From NCBI GenBank assembly GCA_036720245.1, contig DAIMNI010000064.1, forward strand, positions 1 through 13,000: a stretch of 13,000 nt of DNA. Reading direction: 5' to 3'. The position numbers and the translations under genes are program-made. Origin of the DNA: JAAZMA01 sp036720245. GTDB lineage: Bacteria > Bacillota > Clostridia > Tissierellales > Tepidimicrobiaceae. The notes below the pieces were generated by a model. The model had not been told where the DNA came from and made no database searches. It saw only the letters and a list, made by a program, of their open reading frames with translations. This document shows, piece after piece, positions 1-6,382 of the stretch (position 1 is the stretch's first letter; each line of letters starts with the position of its first letter).

Positions 1-856
1 ATTCCCCATTCTCTTTTTTGTAAGGAGTTTCTGGATTATCTAAATATAATAGCTCCGTAGTCATCCTTCCCTTTAAGCATAAAGGTCTTCCTTCTGTAGG
101 AGATTTGGCTCTTACAGCAATATTTTTGCCATCTTTAGATAATACTTCAAAATTACAGCCATAATCACAGGCCTTGCATTTAACTCCTTTAATTCCCCCG
201 TCCCATATTCTAGTCTTTCCTAAGACTCTCTTATCTATTAAAGCACCTACGGGGCATACTGTAACACATCTATTACAGGATACACAGGTGGATTCCTCTA
301 GGGATAAATCTGTATTCGCTACTACTCTAGTATCAAATCCCCTTCCTGCAAAAGATAATACTTTTCTATCCTGAATTTCATAACATGTCCTTACACATTT
401 CCCACATAATATACATTTACTATCGTCTTTTAATATATAGGGACTAGATGTATCTATATAATTGGAATGTCTTGCCCCATCATGTTCCCTAAATTTTACA
501 TTATATCTATAGGCATATTTCTGCAATAGACATTCTCCTGCTTTTTGACAAGTTAAACAATCATTTGGATGATTATCTAATAATAATTGTAATATTTCCC
601 TTCTCATTTTAACAACTTTTTCTGATTCCGTATAGACTACCATACCTTCCCTAACCTTTGTAGAACAGGCAGTTTCTAATTTCCTATTGCCCTCAATCTC
701 CACTAAACACAATCTACAGGCACCTACTATTTCCAAATTAGGGTCATAGCATAGGGCTGGTATATCTATTTTTAACTTTTTTGCAGCTTGAATTATATTA
801 TAATCCTTGGGTACTGTGGTCTTTTTCCCATCTATAGTAATACTTATATTTTCCAC
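1..856 (-). CDS. fdhA: Formate dehydrogenase-type Mo/W catalytic subunit with NuoG-like N-terminus (partial, C-terminus outside window)
   Basis: The first 285 residues are visible. In order: a [2Fe-2S] domain (Cys36, 47, 50, 64), a His-Cys3 [4Fe-4S] site (His96, Cys100, 103, 109), a two-cluster ferredoxin domain (Cys148/151/154/158 and 191/194/197/201), then a Cys227-x2-Cys230-x3-Cys234-x25-Cys260 site typical of the [4Fe-4S] domain opening Mo/W-bis-pterin oxidoreductases. An [FeFe] hydrogenase would continue into an H-cluster domain, which is absent. Known NAD-linked formate dehydrogenases of clostridia and acetogens have this build. The start is GTG at 856, read as Met, behind a GGGGGGAT ribosome site and 11 bases after nuoF, so the genes are co-transcribed. 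The formate assignment is inference: the catalytic Cys or Sec lies outside the window, and NuoG proper also carries the fifth cluster. A cytosolic enzyme moving electrons between formate, NAD(H) and perhaps ferredoxin is likely. Confidence 0.78.
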   Translation of the reverse strand, partial: MENISITIDGKKTTVPKDYNIIQAAKKLKIDIPALCYDPNLEIVGACRLCLVEIEGNRKLETACSTKVREGMVVYTESEKVVKMRREILQLLLDNHPNDCLTCQKAGECLLQKYAYRYNVKFREHDGARHSNYIDTSSPYILKDDSKCILCGKCVRTCYEIQDRKVLSFAGRGFDTRVVANTDLSLEESTCVSCNRCVTVCPVGALIDKRVLGKTRIWDGGIKGVKCKACDYGCNFEVLSKDGKNIAVRAKSPTEGRPLCLKGRMTTELLYLDNPETPYKKENGE

Positions 857-867
857 TATTATCCCCC

Positions 868-2757
868 CTATCTCTTAATAACTGCACCTGTTGGACATAC
901 TTTCATGCAGGTACCGCATTTTATACAGGCTTCTGTATCTATTACATGTCTTTCTTTTACCTTTCCAGATATACAAGATGCTGGGCAGTTTCTAGCGCAT
1001 TTAGTGCAGCCAATACAATTTTCTGTGATAAAATATTCCAGTAGTTCTTGACAAATACCTCCTGGACATTTTTTATCATATATATGAGCTTCGTATTCAT
1101 TCCTAAAATATTTTAAGGTAGATATTACAGGATTTGCAGCAGTTTGACCTAGTCCACAAAGAGATGCTGTGGTTATGGTTTCTGCTAAGGATTCTAATTT
1201 TTCTATATCCCCATCTTCCCCCTTACCTTCTGTAATTTTCTCTAAAATTTCTAACATTCTTTTAGTTCCTTCTCTACAGGGAGTGCATTTACCACAGGAT
1301 TCCTCCACAGTAAAATCTAAGAAGAATTTTGCTATATCTACCATACAATTATTTTCATCCATTACTACCATGCCGCCAGAACCCATAATAGAACCTAATT
1401 CCTTTAGAGATTTAAAATCTACTATGGTATCTAAATGTTCTTCTGGAATGCAGCCTCCTGAAGGGCCTCCTGTTTGTATAGCTTTAAATTTTTTATTATT
1501 GGGAATTCCCCCACCTATATCAAAGATTATATCCCTTAAAGTAACCCCCATAGGTACTTCTATAAGCCCAGTATTTTTAACCTTTCCCCCTAGGGCAAAT
1601 ACTTTAGTTCCTGGAGAATCCTCAGTCCCTATGGATTTAAACCATTTTGGTCCCCTCTGAAATATTACTGGTATATTTGCAAGGGTTTCTACATTATTAA
1701 TAATAGTGGGTTTACCCCATAGTCCCCTATGGGCAGTTCTATGAATTTTAGTCCTTGGCATTCCCCTTTTACCTTCTATGGATTCCATTAATGCAGTTCC
1801 CTCTCCACAAACAAAGGCTCCGGCTCCAAGTCTTAGTTCTATATCAAAATTAAAATCTGTTCCAAATATATTTTTACCTAGTAAACCATAAGCCTTGGCT
1901 TGTTTTATAGCAATTTCTAATCTATTAACTGCAATGGGATATTCTGCCCTTATATATATATATCCCTGATCTGCACCTACTGCATAACCTGCTATAGCCA
2001 TGGCTTCTAGTACTGAATGAGGATCTCCCTCTAATATAGATCTATCCATAAAGGCTCCTGGATCCCCCTCATCTGCATTGCAAATTATATATTTTTGATC
2101 GCTAGGATATTTATATGCTGTTTCCCATTTTAGACCTGTAGGAAAACCCGCTCCTCCTCTTCCTCTTAAATTAGATTCTTTAACTAAATCTATTACCTCC
2201 TGTTGGGACATTTCTGTAATTACCTTAGCCAAAGCCTGATATCCATCTAATGCGATATATTCATCTATATCTTCAGGATTTATAAGTCCACAATTTCTTA
2301 AGGCTACCCTAGTTTGCTTTTTATAAAAGTTTACTTCGTTAACGGGCTTAATTACATCTTCTTTTTTAGATTCTTTAAATAACAATCTATCTACTATTTG
2401 TCCCTTTTCAAAATGTTTTTCTACAATTTCATCTACATCTTCTAATTTTACATGACTATAAAATATTCCTTCAGGAAATATAACTATATTAGGCCCTGAC
2501 TCACATAGTCCAAAACAACCTGATAAAACTATTTTTATATTATCTAATTTCTTTTCCTTTACCCTCTTCGCCAATAATTCTCTTATTTTATCCCCATCCG
2601 AAGAATGGCATCCTGTCCCTCCACAAACTAATACATGAGTTTGATGGGCTTTCATATCCTTATGTTCAATTGGTATATCTTTCTGTTCTTCCTGCCTTAA
2701 TTTAATATTTAACAAGGTTTCTCCTTTAATATGATTTAACTCTTCTATGGTTTTCAC
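868..2757 (-). CDS. nuoF: NuoF/HydB-type NADH-binding flavoprotein subunit with C-terminal ferredoxin domain
   Basis: Diaphorase subunit: it binds FMN and NAD(H) and passes electrons to the iron-sulfur chain of the neighbouring catalytic subunit. With the start chosen here (629 residues) the order is an N-terminal thioredoxin-like [2Fe-2S] domain (Cys45, 50, 81, 85), the FMN loop GRGGAGFP (199-206), NADEGDPG of the nucleotide site (227-234), the NuoF [4Fe-4S] site (Cys488, 491, 494, 534) and a 2x[4Fe-4S] ferredoxin tail (Cys581/584/587/591 and 611/614/617/621). This long form belongs to soluble bifurcating hydrogenases and formate dehydrogenases (HydB, HymB, HylB), not to respiratory complex I. 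An upstream in-frame TTG at 2772 is rejected because the bases after it are the ribosome site GGGAGGTGG itself. GTG at 2757 sits at the right distance from it. The gene lies 15 bases after nuoE and 11 before the catalytic subunit. Confidence 0.93.
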   Translation of the reverse strand: MKTIEELNHIKGETLLNIKLRQEEQKDIPIEHKDMKAHQTHVLVCGGTGCHSSDGDKIRELLAKRVKEKKLDNIKIVLSGCFGLCESGPNIVIFPEGIFYSHVKLEDVDEIVEKHFEKGQIVDRLLFKESKKEDVIKPVNEVNFYKKQTRVALRNCGLINPEDIDEYIALDGYQALAKVITEMSQQEVIDLVKESNLRGRGGAGFPTGLKWETAYKYPSDQKYIICNADEGDPGAFMDRSILEGDPHSVLEAMAIAGYAVGADQGYIYIRAEYPIAVNRLEIAIKQAKAYGLLGKNIFGTDFNFDIELRLGAGAFVCGEGTALMESIEGKRGMPRTKIHRTAHRGLWGKPTIINNVETLANIPVIFQRGPKWFKSIGTEDSPGTKVFALGGKVKNTGLIEVPMGVTLRDIIFDIGGGIPNNKKFKAIQTGGPSGGCIPEEHLDTIVDFKSLKELGSIMGSGGMVVMDENNCMVDIAKFFLDFTVEESCGKCTPCREGTKRMLEILEKITEGKGEDGDIEKLESLAETITTASLCGLGQTAANPVISTLKYFRNEYEAHIYDKKCPGGICQELLEYFITENCIGCTKCARNCPASCISGKVKERHVIDTEACIKCGTCMKVCPTGAVIKR

Positions 2758-2761
2758 ACTG

Positions 2762-2770
2762 CCACCTCCC
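2762..2770 (-). promoter_or_regulatory. Ribosome binding site that fixes the nuoF start
   Basis: On the minus strand this reads GGGAGGTGG, followed by CAGT and the GTG at 2757. A start at the upstream in-frame TTG (2772) would place the ribosome site inside the coding sequence as a Gly-Gly-Gly stretch, which no NuoF family member needs. Confidence 0.75.
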
Positions 2771-2772
2771 AA

Positions 2773-3258
2773 TTATTGATATTTATTTAACACATCTTTC
2801 ACATCTTCTGGTTTAAGTCTACCATGAACATCATCGTTAATCACTATTACAGGTGCCAGCCCACAGGCTCCTAAACATCTAGTTGGACTAATAGAAAATT
2901 TACCATCTGGAGTAGTTTCTCCTACTGAAATCCCTAGTTCCTTCTGGATTTCATCTAGTATATCCTGTGCTCCCTTAACATAGCAGGCTGTTCCTAAACA
3001 TACCCCTATATCATATTTTCCCTTAGGTTCTAAGGTGAATTGAGAATAAAAAGTTGCCACTCCATATATTTCAGAAACTGGAATTTTCATTTCTTCAGAA
3101 ATCATTTCTTGAATTTCCCTTGGAAGATAGCCAAATGTGCTTTGTGCTTGGTGTAAAACAGCCATTAAAGCACCCTTTTTGTTTTTGTTTTCCCTCATAA
3201 AAATTTGAAAATCTTTGATTTTTTCTTCATTTGCCTCTAAATCAAATTTAAATTCCAT
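2773..3258 (-). CDS. nuoE: NuoE/HydC-type [2Fe-2S] thioredoxin-like subunit
   Basis: A 161-residue protein of the 24-kDa complex I subunit family. Residues 10-75 form the helical N-terminal domain (note YGVATFYSQF at 65-74), and the thioredoxin-like part binds one [2Fe-2S] cluster through Cys87, Cys92, Cys128 and Cys132 (C-x4-C and C-x3-C). Family members of this size pair with the NuoF-type subunit to form the NADH-oxidising module of soluble hydrogenases and formate dehydrogenases. It is the first gene of the operon. ATG at 3258 follows GGGGGGTTGA at proper spacing. Full length; nothing unusual inside. Confidence 0.93.
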   Translation of the reverse strand: MEFKFDLEANEEKIKDFQIFMRENKNKKGALMAVLHQAQSTFGYLPREIQEMISEEMKIPVSEIYGVATFYSQFTLEPKGKYDIGVCLGTACYVKGAQDILDEIQKELGISVGETTPDGKFSISPTRCLGACGLAPVIVINDDVHGRLKPEDVKDVLNKYQ

Positions 3259-3280
3259 TTCAACCCCCCCATATAATTAA

Positions 3281-3313
3281 AATAGACAGCTTAAAATAAT
3301 GTGCTGCCCTATT
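3281..3313 (-). promoter_or_regulatory. Hairpin in the leader of the formate dehydrogenase operon
   Basis: AATAG-x-CAGC at 3281-3290 pairs with GCTG-xx-CTATT at 3303-3313, leaving a small internal mismatch and a 12-base loop. It lies between the promoters and nuoE, 23 bases before the nuoE start. There is no real T-run after it on the minus strand, so a terminator is not well supported. It could be a stabilising or regulatory leader structure; no known riboswitch was recognised. Confidence 0.3.
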
Positions 3314-3337
3314 TATATAATCTTTATTAATTGTCAA
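3310..3337 (-). promoter_or_regulatory. Possible second promoter for the nuoE operon
   Basis: TTGACA (3332-3337), 16-base spacer, TAAATA (3310-3315) on the minus strand. The -35 is perfect; the -10 is weaker than that of the upstream candidate. Transcripts from it would start within or after the hairpin at 3281-3313 and so partly bypass it. Confidence 0.35.
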
Positions 3338-3361
3338 TATTTTATTATTTCCCCTAAGATA

Positions 3362-3390
3362 ATATTAATCTATTTGCAGATTTTTGTCAA
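3362..3390 (-). promoter_or_regulatory. Sigma-A promoter for the nuoE-nuoF-fdhA operon
   Basis: On the minus strand a perfect -35 TTGACA (3385-3390) is followed after 17 bases by TAATAT (3362-3367). It gives a leader of about 95 bases before nuoE. A second TTGACA lies closer to the gene (3332-3337), with TAAATA 16 bases on (3310-3315), so two start sites are possible. The region is free of genes and lies upstream of the operon's first gene. Confidence 0.6.
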
Positions 3391-3424
3391 TATTACGGTT
3401 GCTTAAATTTTAACATAGTTCGTT

Positions 3425-3453
3425 AAAAAATAGTCTAATAAAATTAGGCTATT
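3425..3453 (-). terminator. Rho-independent terminator of ybaK
   Basis: On the minus strand a 10-base stem with one mismatch (AATAGcCTAA / TTAGaCTATT, loop of five) is followed directly by six T. The ybaK stop codon lies inside the left arm. Confidence 0.75.
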
Positions 3454-3925
3454 TTACTAAATCTACTATTTCCCCATTTATGGCTTTTTTTAAATCCTCC
3501 GGCTTTAGTTCTATTTGTATACCTATTTTCCCTCCACTCACAATTATATTGTCTAAAATTATAGCTGTTTCATCTATAAAAGTTGGATAAGCTTTTTTCA
3601 TGCCTATGGGAGAACAACCTCCCCTAATATAACCAGTATGTTTTAATATATCTTTTACATGAATCATTTCTATTTTTTTCTCCCCTGATGCTTTAGCTGC
3701 TTTTTTAAAATCTAGCTCTTCTGCCGCTGGTATAATAAATACATATATATCTCCACTATTTCCGTGAGTTACTAGGGTTTTAAATACCATCTCTGGGCTT
3801 TTCCCTATTTTCCTTGCAACTGATATTCCATCTATTTTTCCATCACTATCATCATATGACATACTATTGTAGTCAATATTTAGATTATCTAAAATTCTCA
3901 TAGCATTTGTTTTTATATTAACCAT
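3449..3925 (-). CDS. ybaK: YbaK-type Cys-tRNA(Pro) deacylase
   Basis: A 158-residue protein of the YbaK/ProX editing family. It hydrolyses cysteine wrongly attached to tRNA(Pro) by prolyl-tRNA synthetase. Family marks visible are KTNAMRILD at 5-13, FKTL at 48-51 with the conserved lysine Lys49, the IPAAEELD stretch at 65-72, KAAKASGEKK at 75-84 and the glycine-rich GYIRGGCSPIG at 98-108. The length is the usual one. ATG at 3925 follows AGAGGTG at good distance. It stands alone: divergent from tlp, with its own terminator before the formate dehydrogenase promoter region. A housekeeping protein. Confidence 0.93.
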   Translation of the reverse strand: MVNIKTNAMRILDNLNIDYNSMSYDDSDGKIDGISVARKIGKSPEMVFKTLVTHGNSGDIYVFIIPAAEELDFKKAAKASGEKKIEMIHVKDILKHTGYIRGGCSPIGMKKAYPTFIDETAIILDNIIVSGGKIGIQIELKPEDLKKAINGEIVDLVK

Positions 3926-3952
3926 AAATTCACCTCTATTAATTATGTTTTT

Positions 3953-3982
3953 TGAATAAAAAAATTGTTTTAAAGCATAATA
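3953..3982 (+). promoter_or_regulatory. Sigma-G (forespore) promoter of tlp
   Basis: TGAATA (3953-3958), 17 bases, then CATAATA (3976-3982). This matches exactly the consensus known from Bacillus subtilis sigma-G promoters (GHATR, 17-18 bases, CATWHTA). It fits the gene it precedes, a forespore protein. Sigma-F recognises a similar sequence and cannot be excluded. Confidence 0.75.
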
Positions 3983-4012
3983 AGATTATAAAATAAAATT
4001 AAGGAGTTAAAA

Positions 4013-4249
4013 ATGAAAAATAAACCAAAGCCCGATGATAGAAGAGATAATGTAGATAAAATCCAATTTAATATTGACAATACTATTAAAAACTATGAAT
4101 TAGCTGAAGAATTAATTGCAAAAACTGATGATGAGGATTTAAAAAAGACTTTGAAGGAAAAAAATAAGCGAAGATTAGAATCTCTTGACTCCATGAGGGC
4201 TGAGATTAAAGATGAAGCAGAGGACAAAAGAAAAGGATATAAAGATTAA
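4013..4249 (+). CDS. tlp: Small acid-soluble spore protein Tlp
   Basis: A 78-residue, highly charged, helix-prone protein. The segment KPDDRRDNVDKIQ (6-18) and the repeated acidic/basic pattern ending in ..DEAEDKRKGY match the thioredoxin-like protein Tlp family of spore-core proteins as recalled for B. subtilis (NPDDRSDNVEKLQ in the same place and a similar ending). The name is historical: there is no thioredoxin active site. ATG at 4013 follows AAGGAG (4001-4006). The sigma-G type promoter just upstream supports forespore expression. It is monocistronic and ends in the palindrome shared with rpoD. Its precise role in the spore is not settled; the gene shows that the organism sporulates or descends from a sporulator. 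Confidence 0.92.
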   Translation: MKNKPKPDDRRDNVDKIQFNIDNTIKNYELAEELIAKTDDEDLKKTLKEKNKRRLESLDSMRAEIKDEAEDKRKGYKD

Positions 4250-4283
4250 ACTACCCTTAAGTTTTTAGAGGGTAGTTTAATCT
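4243..4283. terminator. Bidirectional terminator between tlp and rpoD
   Basis: A perfect 15-bp inverted repeat (4243-4257 with 4269-4283) with an 11-base loop. The two arms contain the tlp stop (TAA, 4247-4249) and the rpoD stop (TAA on the minus strand, 4277-4279). The T-tracts beyond the stem are only moderate, so strength in each direction is uncertain. Confidence 0.8.
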
Positions 4284-5386
4284 TCTAAATAGTCCTTTAA
4301 TTTTTTAGATCTGGTAGGATGTCTAAGTTTTCTTAAGGCCTTGGCTTCAATTTGCCTAATCCTCTCCCTAGTTACATCAAAAACCTTTCCTACTTCTTCT
4401 AGGGTTCTAGCTCTTCCATCATCTAGACCAAATCTTAATTTCAGTACTTCTTGTTCCCTAGGAGTTAGAGTTTCTAATACTTCAAATAATTGTTCCCTTA
4501 AAAATATCTGAGTGGTAAGTTCCACTGGTGTATCTATATGATCATCTTCAATGAAATCCCCTAATTGACTATCTTCTTCTTCCCCTATAGGAGTTTCCAA
4601 AGATATAGGTTTTTGTGCAATTCTCATCATATCCATGACTTTATCTATTTCTATATCCATAGTTTCAGCTATTTCTTCGGGGGTAGGTTCTCTACCTAAA
4701 TCTTGTACCAATTGTCTTTGAGTTCTAACTAATTTATTAATATTCTCAATCATATGGACAGGTACCCTAATAGTTCTACCTTGATCTGCAATAGCTCTTG
4801 TTACAGATTGTCTTATCCACCAAGTGGCATAGGTACTAAATTTGTAACCCTTAGTATAGTCAAACTTTTCTACTGCCTTAATAAGTCCTAGATTTCCTTC
4901 CTGAATTAAATCTAAAAAAGACATACCTCTGCCTATGTGCTTTTTAGCTATACTTACTACTAATCTTAGATTAGCCTCTGCCAGATGTTTTTTAGCTTCC
5001 TCGTCCCCTGCCTCAATTTTTTTGGCTAATTCTACTTCCTCTTCACGAGTTAAAAGTGGTACTTTACCTATTTCTTTTAAATACATTTTGACAGGGTCCC
5101 CTACTTCTATGGTTTTAGATACATTTTTATTAGTATCTTTGCCCTTTTCAACGTCTACATCAATTTCTTCATCAACATCCTCATCGTCTATTTCATCATC
5201 TATTTCGTCGTCATCAATTATATCAATTCCCATATCCCCTAAGCTTATATATATTTCATCTATTTGATTAGGATCTAGATCTATATCCTCCAAATTATCT
5301 ATTATTTCCTCATAGGTGAGTACTCCATCTTTTTTACCTATATCGATTAGTTTTTTTACCCTATTTATTTTTTCAGTTTTGGTCAT
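4277..5386 (-). CDS. rpoD: Primary RNA polymerase sigma factor RpoD (SigA)
   Basis: A group 1 sigma-70 factor of 369 residues, the typical Firmicute length. Region 1.1 is at 1-50, followed by a strongly acidic linker (51-84, mostly Asp/Glu). Region 1.2 starts near DPVKMYLKEIG (97-107). Regions 2.1-2.4 span about 135-205, with YATWWIRQSVTRAI at 186-199 for -10 recognition. Region 3 lies at 206-285, and region 4.2 has the -35 helix-turn-helix at 328-355 (TLEEVGKVFDVTRERIRQIEAKA). ATG at 5386 has only a poor ribosome site in front. The strong GAAAGGAG at 5423-5430 points instead to an in-frame ATA at 5413, which would add nine residues. In many Firmicutes dnaG is directly upstream; here a GerMN lipoprotein gene is. 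Convergent with tlp. Confidence 0.97.
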   Translation of the reverse strand: MTKTEKINRVKKLIDIGKKDGVLTYEEIIDNLEDIDLDPNQIDEIYISLGDMGIDIIDDDEIDDEIDDEDVDEEIDVDVEKGKDTNKNVSKTIEVGDPVKMYLKEIGKVPLLTREEEVELAKKIEAGDEEAKKHLAEANLRLVVSIAKKHIGRGMSFLDLIQEGNLGLIKAVEKFDYTKGYKFSTYATWWIRQSVTRAIADQGRTIRVPVHMIENINKLVRTQRQLVQDLGREPTPEEIAETMDIEIDKVMDMMRIAQKPISLETPIGEEEDSQLGDFIEDDHIDTPVELTTQIFLREQLFEVLETLTPREQEVLKLRFGLDDGRARTLEEVGKVFDVTRERIRQIEAKALRKLRHPTRSKKLKDYLED

Positions 5387-5422
5387 TTCAACTTTCTTAT
5401 TTTTCTCTTGTATTTAGAATCT

Positions 5423-5430
5423 CTCCTTTC
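5423..5430 (-). promoter_or_regulatory. Strong ribosome binding site upstream of rpoD
   Basis: GAAAGGAG on the minus strand, the best ribosome site in this gap. It is 36 bases from the annotated ATG, too far to serve it, but 9 bases from an in-frame ATA (5411-5413). No ATG, GTG or TTG lies at a useful distance in the rpoD frame, and the frame is closed by TAA just before the ATA. Confidence 0.5.
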
Positions 5431-5475
5431 TATAAGATTATTTTGCTAAATTAATCTAAATTTATTCCTATATAT

Positions 5476-5484
5476 ATCATATCA
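5476..5484 (-). promoter_or_regulatory. Extended -10 promoter candidate for rpoD
   Basis: TGATATGAT on the minus strand: a TGN extension plus a -10 one base off TATAAT. No clear -35 lies 16-18 bases upstream, which extended -10 promoters can do without. It is placed about 90 bases before the rpoD ATG. Confidence 0.4.
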
Positions 5485-5568
5485 CAAATTAAGTTATAAT
5501 ACTTTAAACCAATGGTTTTTGTAATAAAATCTGTTTTTTTGCATAATGCTTGTACCAAAGGTAAAGTA

Positions 5569-5590
5569 AAGGCTGATTAATATCAGCCTT
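5569..5590. terminator. Terminator after the GerMN lipoprotein gene
   Basis: A perfect 9-bp stem (AAGGCTGAT / ATCAGCCTT) with a 4-base loop, directly downstream of the GerMN gene on the minus strand. The T-run is better on the plus strand (5592-5597) than on the minus strand (TTTACTTTACC), so it may work in both directions and also block antisense readthrough. Confidence 0.65.
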
Positions 5591-5595
5591 ATTTT

Positions 5596-6192
5596 TTATT
5601 CCTCATCACCTTCAAAGGGTTCTCTAATATCATAATGTCCCATTAAGGTTTCACCTTTTTCTCCATCTATTAAAAATTGTACTTTGTCTACAGTATCTAA
5701 TTCTAGTAAACTATCTACTATTTGTCTAATTGTAAGACCTTCTTGTAGTGAACCACCGTTTAAACCTTCATTAGAGAAGTTTACAAGGGCAGTTTTATCT
5801 TTTACCTTTACATCTAATAATTTCGCTGTTTCCGGTATAGAGTTACTAAGTTTTTCCGATTCTGTACCTTTTATTAATTCCCTAACAATTGCCTCTTCTA
5901 ATTCCATATCCTTATATTCTATAATACGTTTTTCTGGCAAAACCTTATCTAAATCTTCATTACCAGTTTCTATATATTCATTATTGGAGAAATAAAGTAT
6001 TATTTCTTCTGTATCATTTTCTACAGGCTCATCTCCATTATTATCCTCTGTATCATTTGTATCGTCATCCACTATATTATCTTTCCCTGGATTTTGAGTA
6101 TTTGCATCTTTTTCCTTGGGTTTTTCAGAAGTACAGGCTGCTAAGCTAAAAACCATTATCAATATTAATAAGCCAGCTATATACTTTTTCAT
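5596..6192 (-). CDS. GerMN-domain lipoprotein
   Basis: A 198-residue exported lipoprotein. Lys2-Lys3, a hydrophobic stretch (5-18) and the lipobox LAAC with Cys20 form a signal peptidase II signal. Residues 21-62 are an acidic, Asn/Asp/Glu-rich spacer. Residues 63-190 match the GerMN domain: ILYFSNNE at 65-72, EEAIVRELIKG at 99-109, then AKLLDVKVKDKTALVNFS at 123-140 and QIVDSLLELDTVDKVQFLIDG at 157-177. In B. subtilis GerM has two such domains and acts in sporulation and germination at the cortex/engulfment interface. Single-domain members are common and mostly uncharacterised. ATG at 6192 follows GGGAG. A spore role is suggested by family only; it could equally serve the vegetative cell surface. 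Confidence 0.85.
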   Translation of the reverse strand: MKKYIAGLLILIMVFSLAACTSEKPKEKDANTQNPGKDNIVDDDTNDTEDNNGDEPVENDTEEIILYFSNNEYIETGNEDLDKVLPEKRIIEYKDMELEEAIVRELIKGTESEKLSNSIPETAKLLDVKVKDKTALVNFSNEGLNGGSLQEGLTIRQIVDSLLELDTVDKVQFLIDGEKGETLMGHYDIREPFEGDEE

Positions 6193-6221
6193 TTATACCA
6201 CTCCCTTCTCTAATCTATACT

Positions 6222-6230
6222 ATTATATCA
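6222..6230 (-). promoter_or_regulatory. Extended -10 promoter of the GerMN gene
   Basis: TGATATAAT on the minus strand: a perfect TATAAT with the TGN extension, about 30 bases before the start codon. No good -35 is seen. The leader would be short and hold only the ribosome site. Confidence 0.55.
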
Positions 6231-6316
6231 CTAAAAGAGAGAAAAACCTAGTCTTCCATTACAATATGGAAATAATTAGATACCTTAGATTAAATAATAT
6301 TTAAAAATTTGTTCCA

Positions 6317-6345
6317 TTGAATTCATAGAAGTGGTATAGTAATAT
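6317..6345 (+). promoter_or_regulatory. Promoter candidate for purC
   Basis: TTGAAT (6317-6322), 17 bases, TAATAT (6340-6345), ending 37 bases before the purC start. No PurR-like operator or purine riboswitch was recognised in the short leader. Confidence 0.45.
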
Positions 6346-6382
6346 TAGTAAAGTCTATACTAGCATAAAGGAGTAGATCTAA

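Noticed and set aside
1..856. [FeFe] hydrogenase catalytic subunit, as the neighbouring nuoE/nuoF would suggest
   Set aside because: After the two-cluster ferredoxin domain the sequence has the Mo/W-pterin type C-x2-C-x3-C-x25-C site and no H-cluster motif.
1169..1660. Open frame on the plus strand of 163 codons
   Set aside because: It is antisense to nuoF, has no ribosome site, and its translation has no recognisable domain; the opposite strand is a clear conserved gene.
3281..3313. Leader hairpin as a transcription attenuator
   Set aside because: The stem is interrupted, and the bases after it on the minus strand (TTAATTATAT) are not a proper T-run. Kept only as a hairpin.
4013..4249. Thioredoxin-like activity for Tlp
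   Set aside because: The protein has no cysteine and no thioredoxin fold motif; only the historical name suggests it.
5596..6192. A premature or truncated GerM, since B. subtilis GerM has two GerMN domains
   Set aside because: The protein has a complete signal, a full single domain, a stop and a terminator. Single-domain GerMN proteins are frequent.
6240..6316. A small gene between the GerMN gene and purC
   Set aside because: The stretch holds only promoter-like AT-rich sequence on both strands; no start with a ribosome site and no recognisable product.
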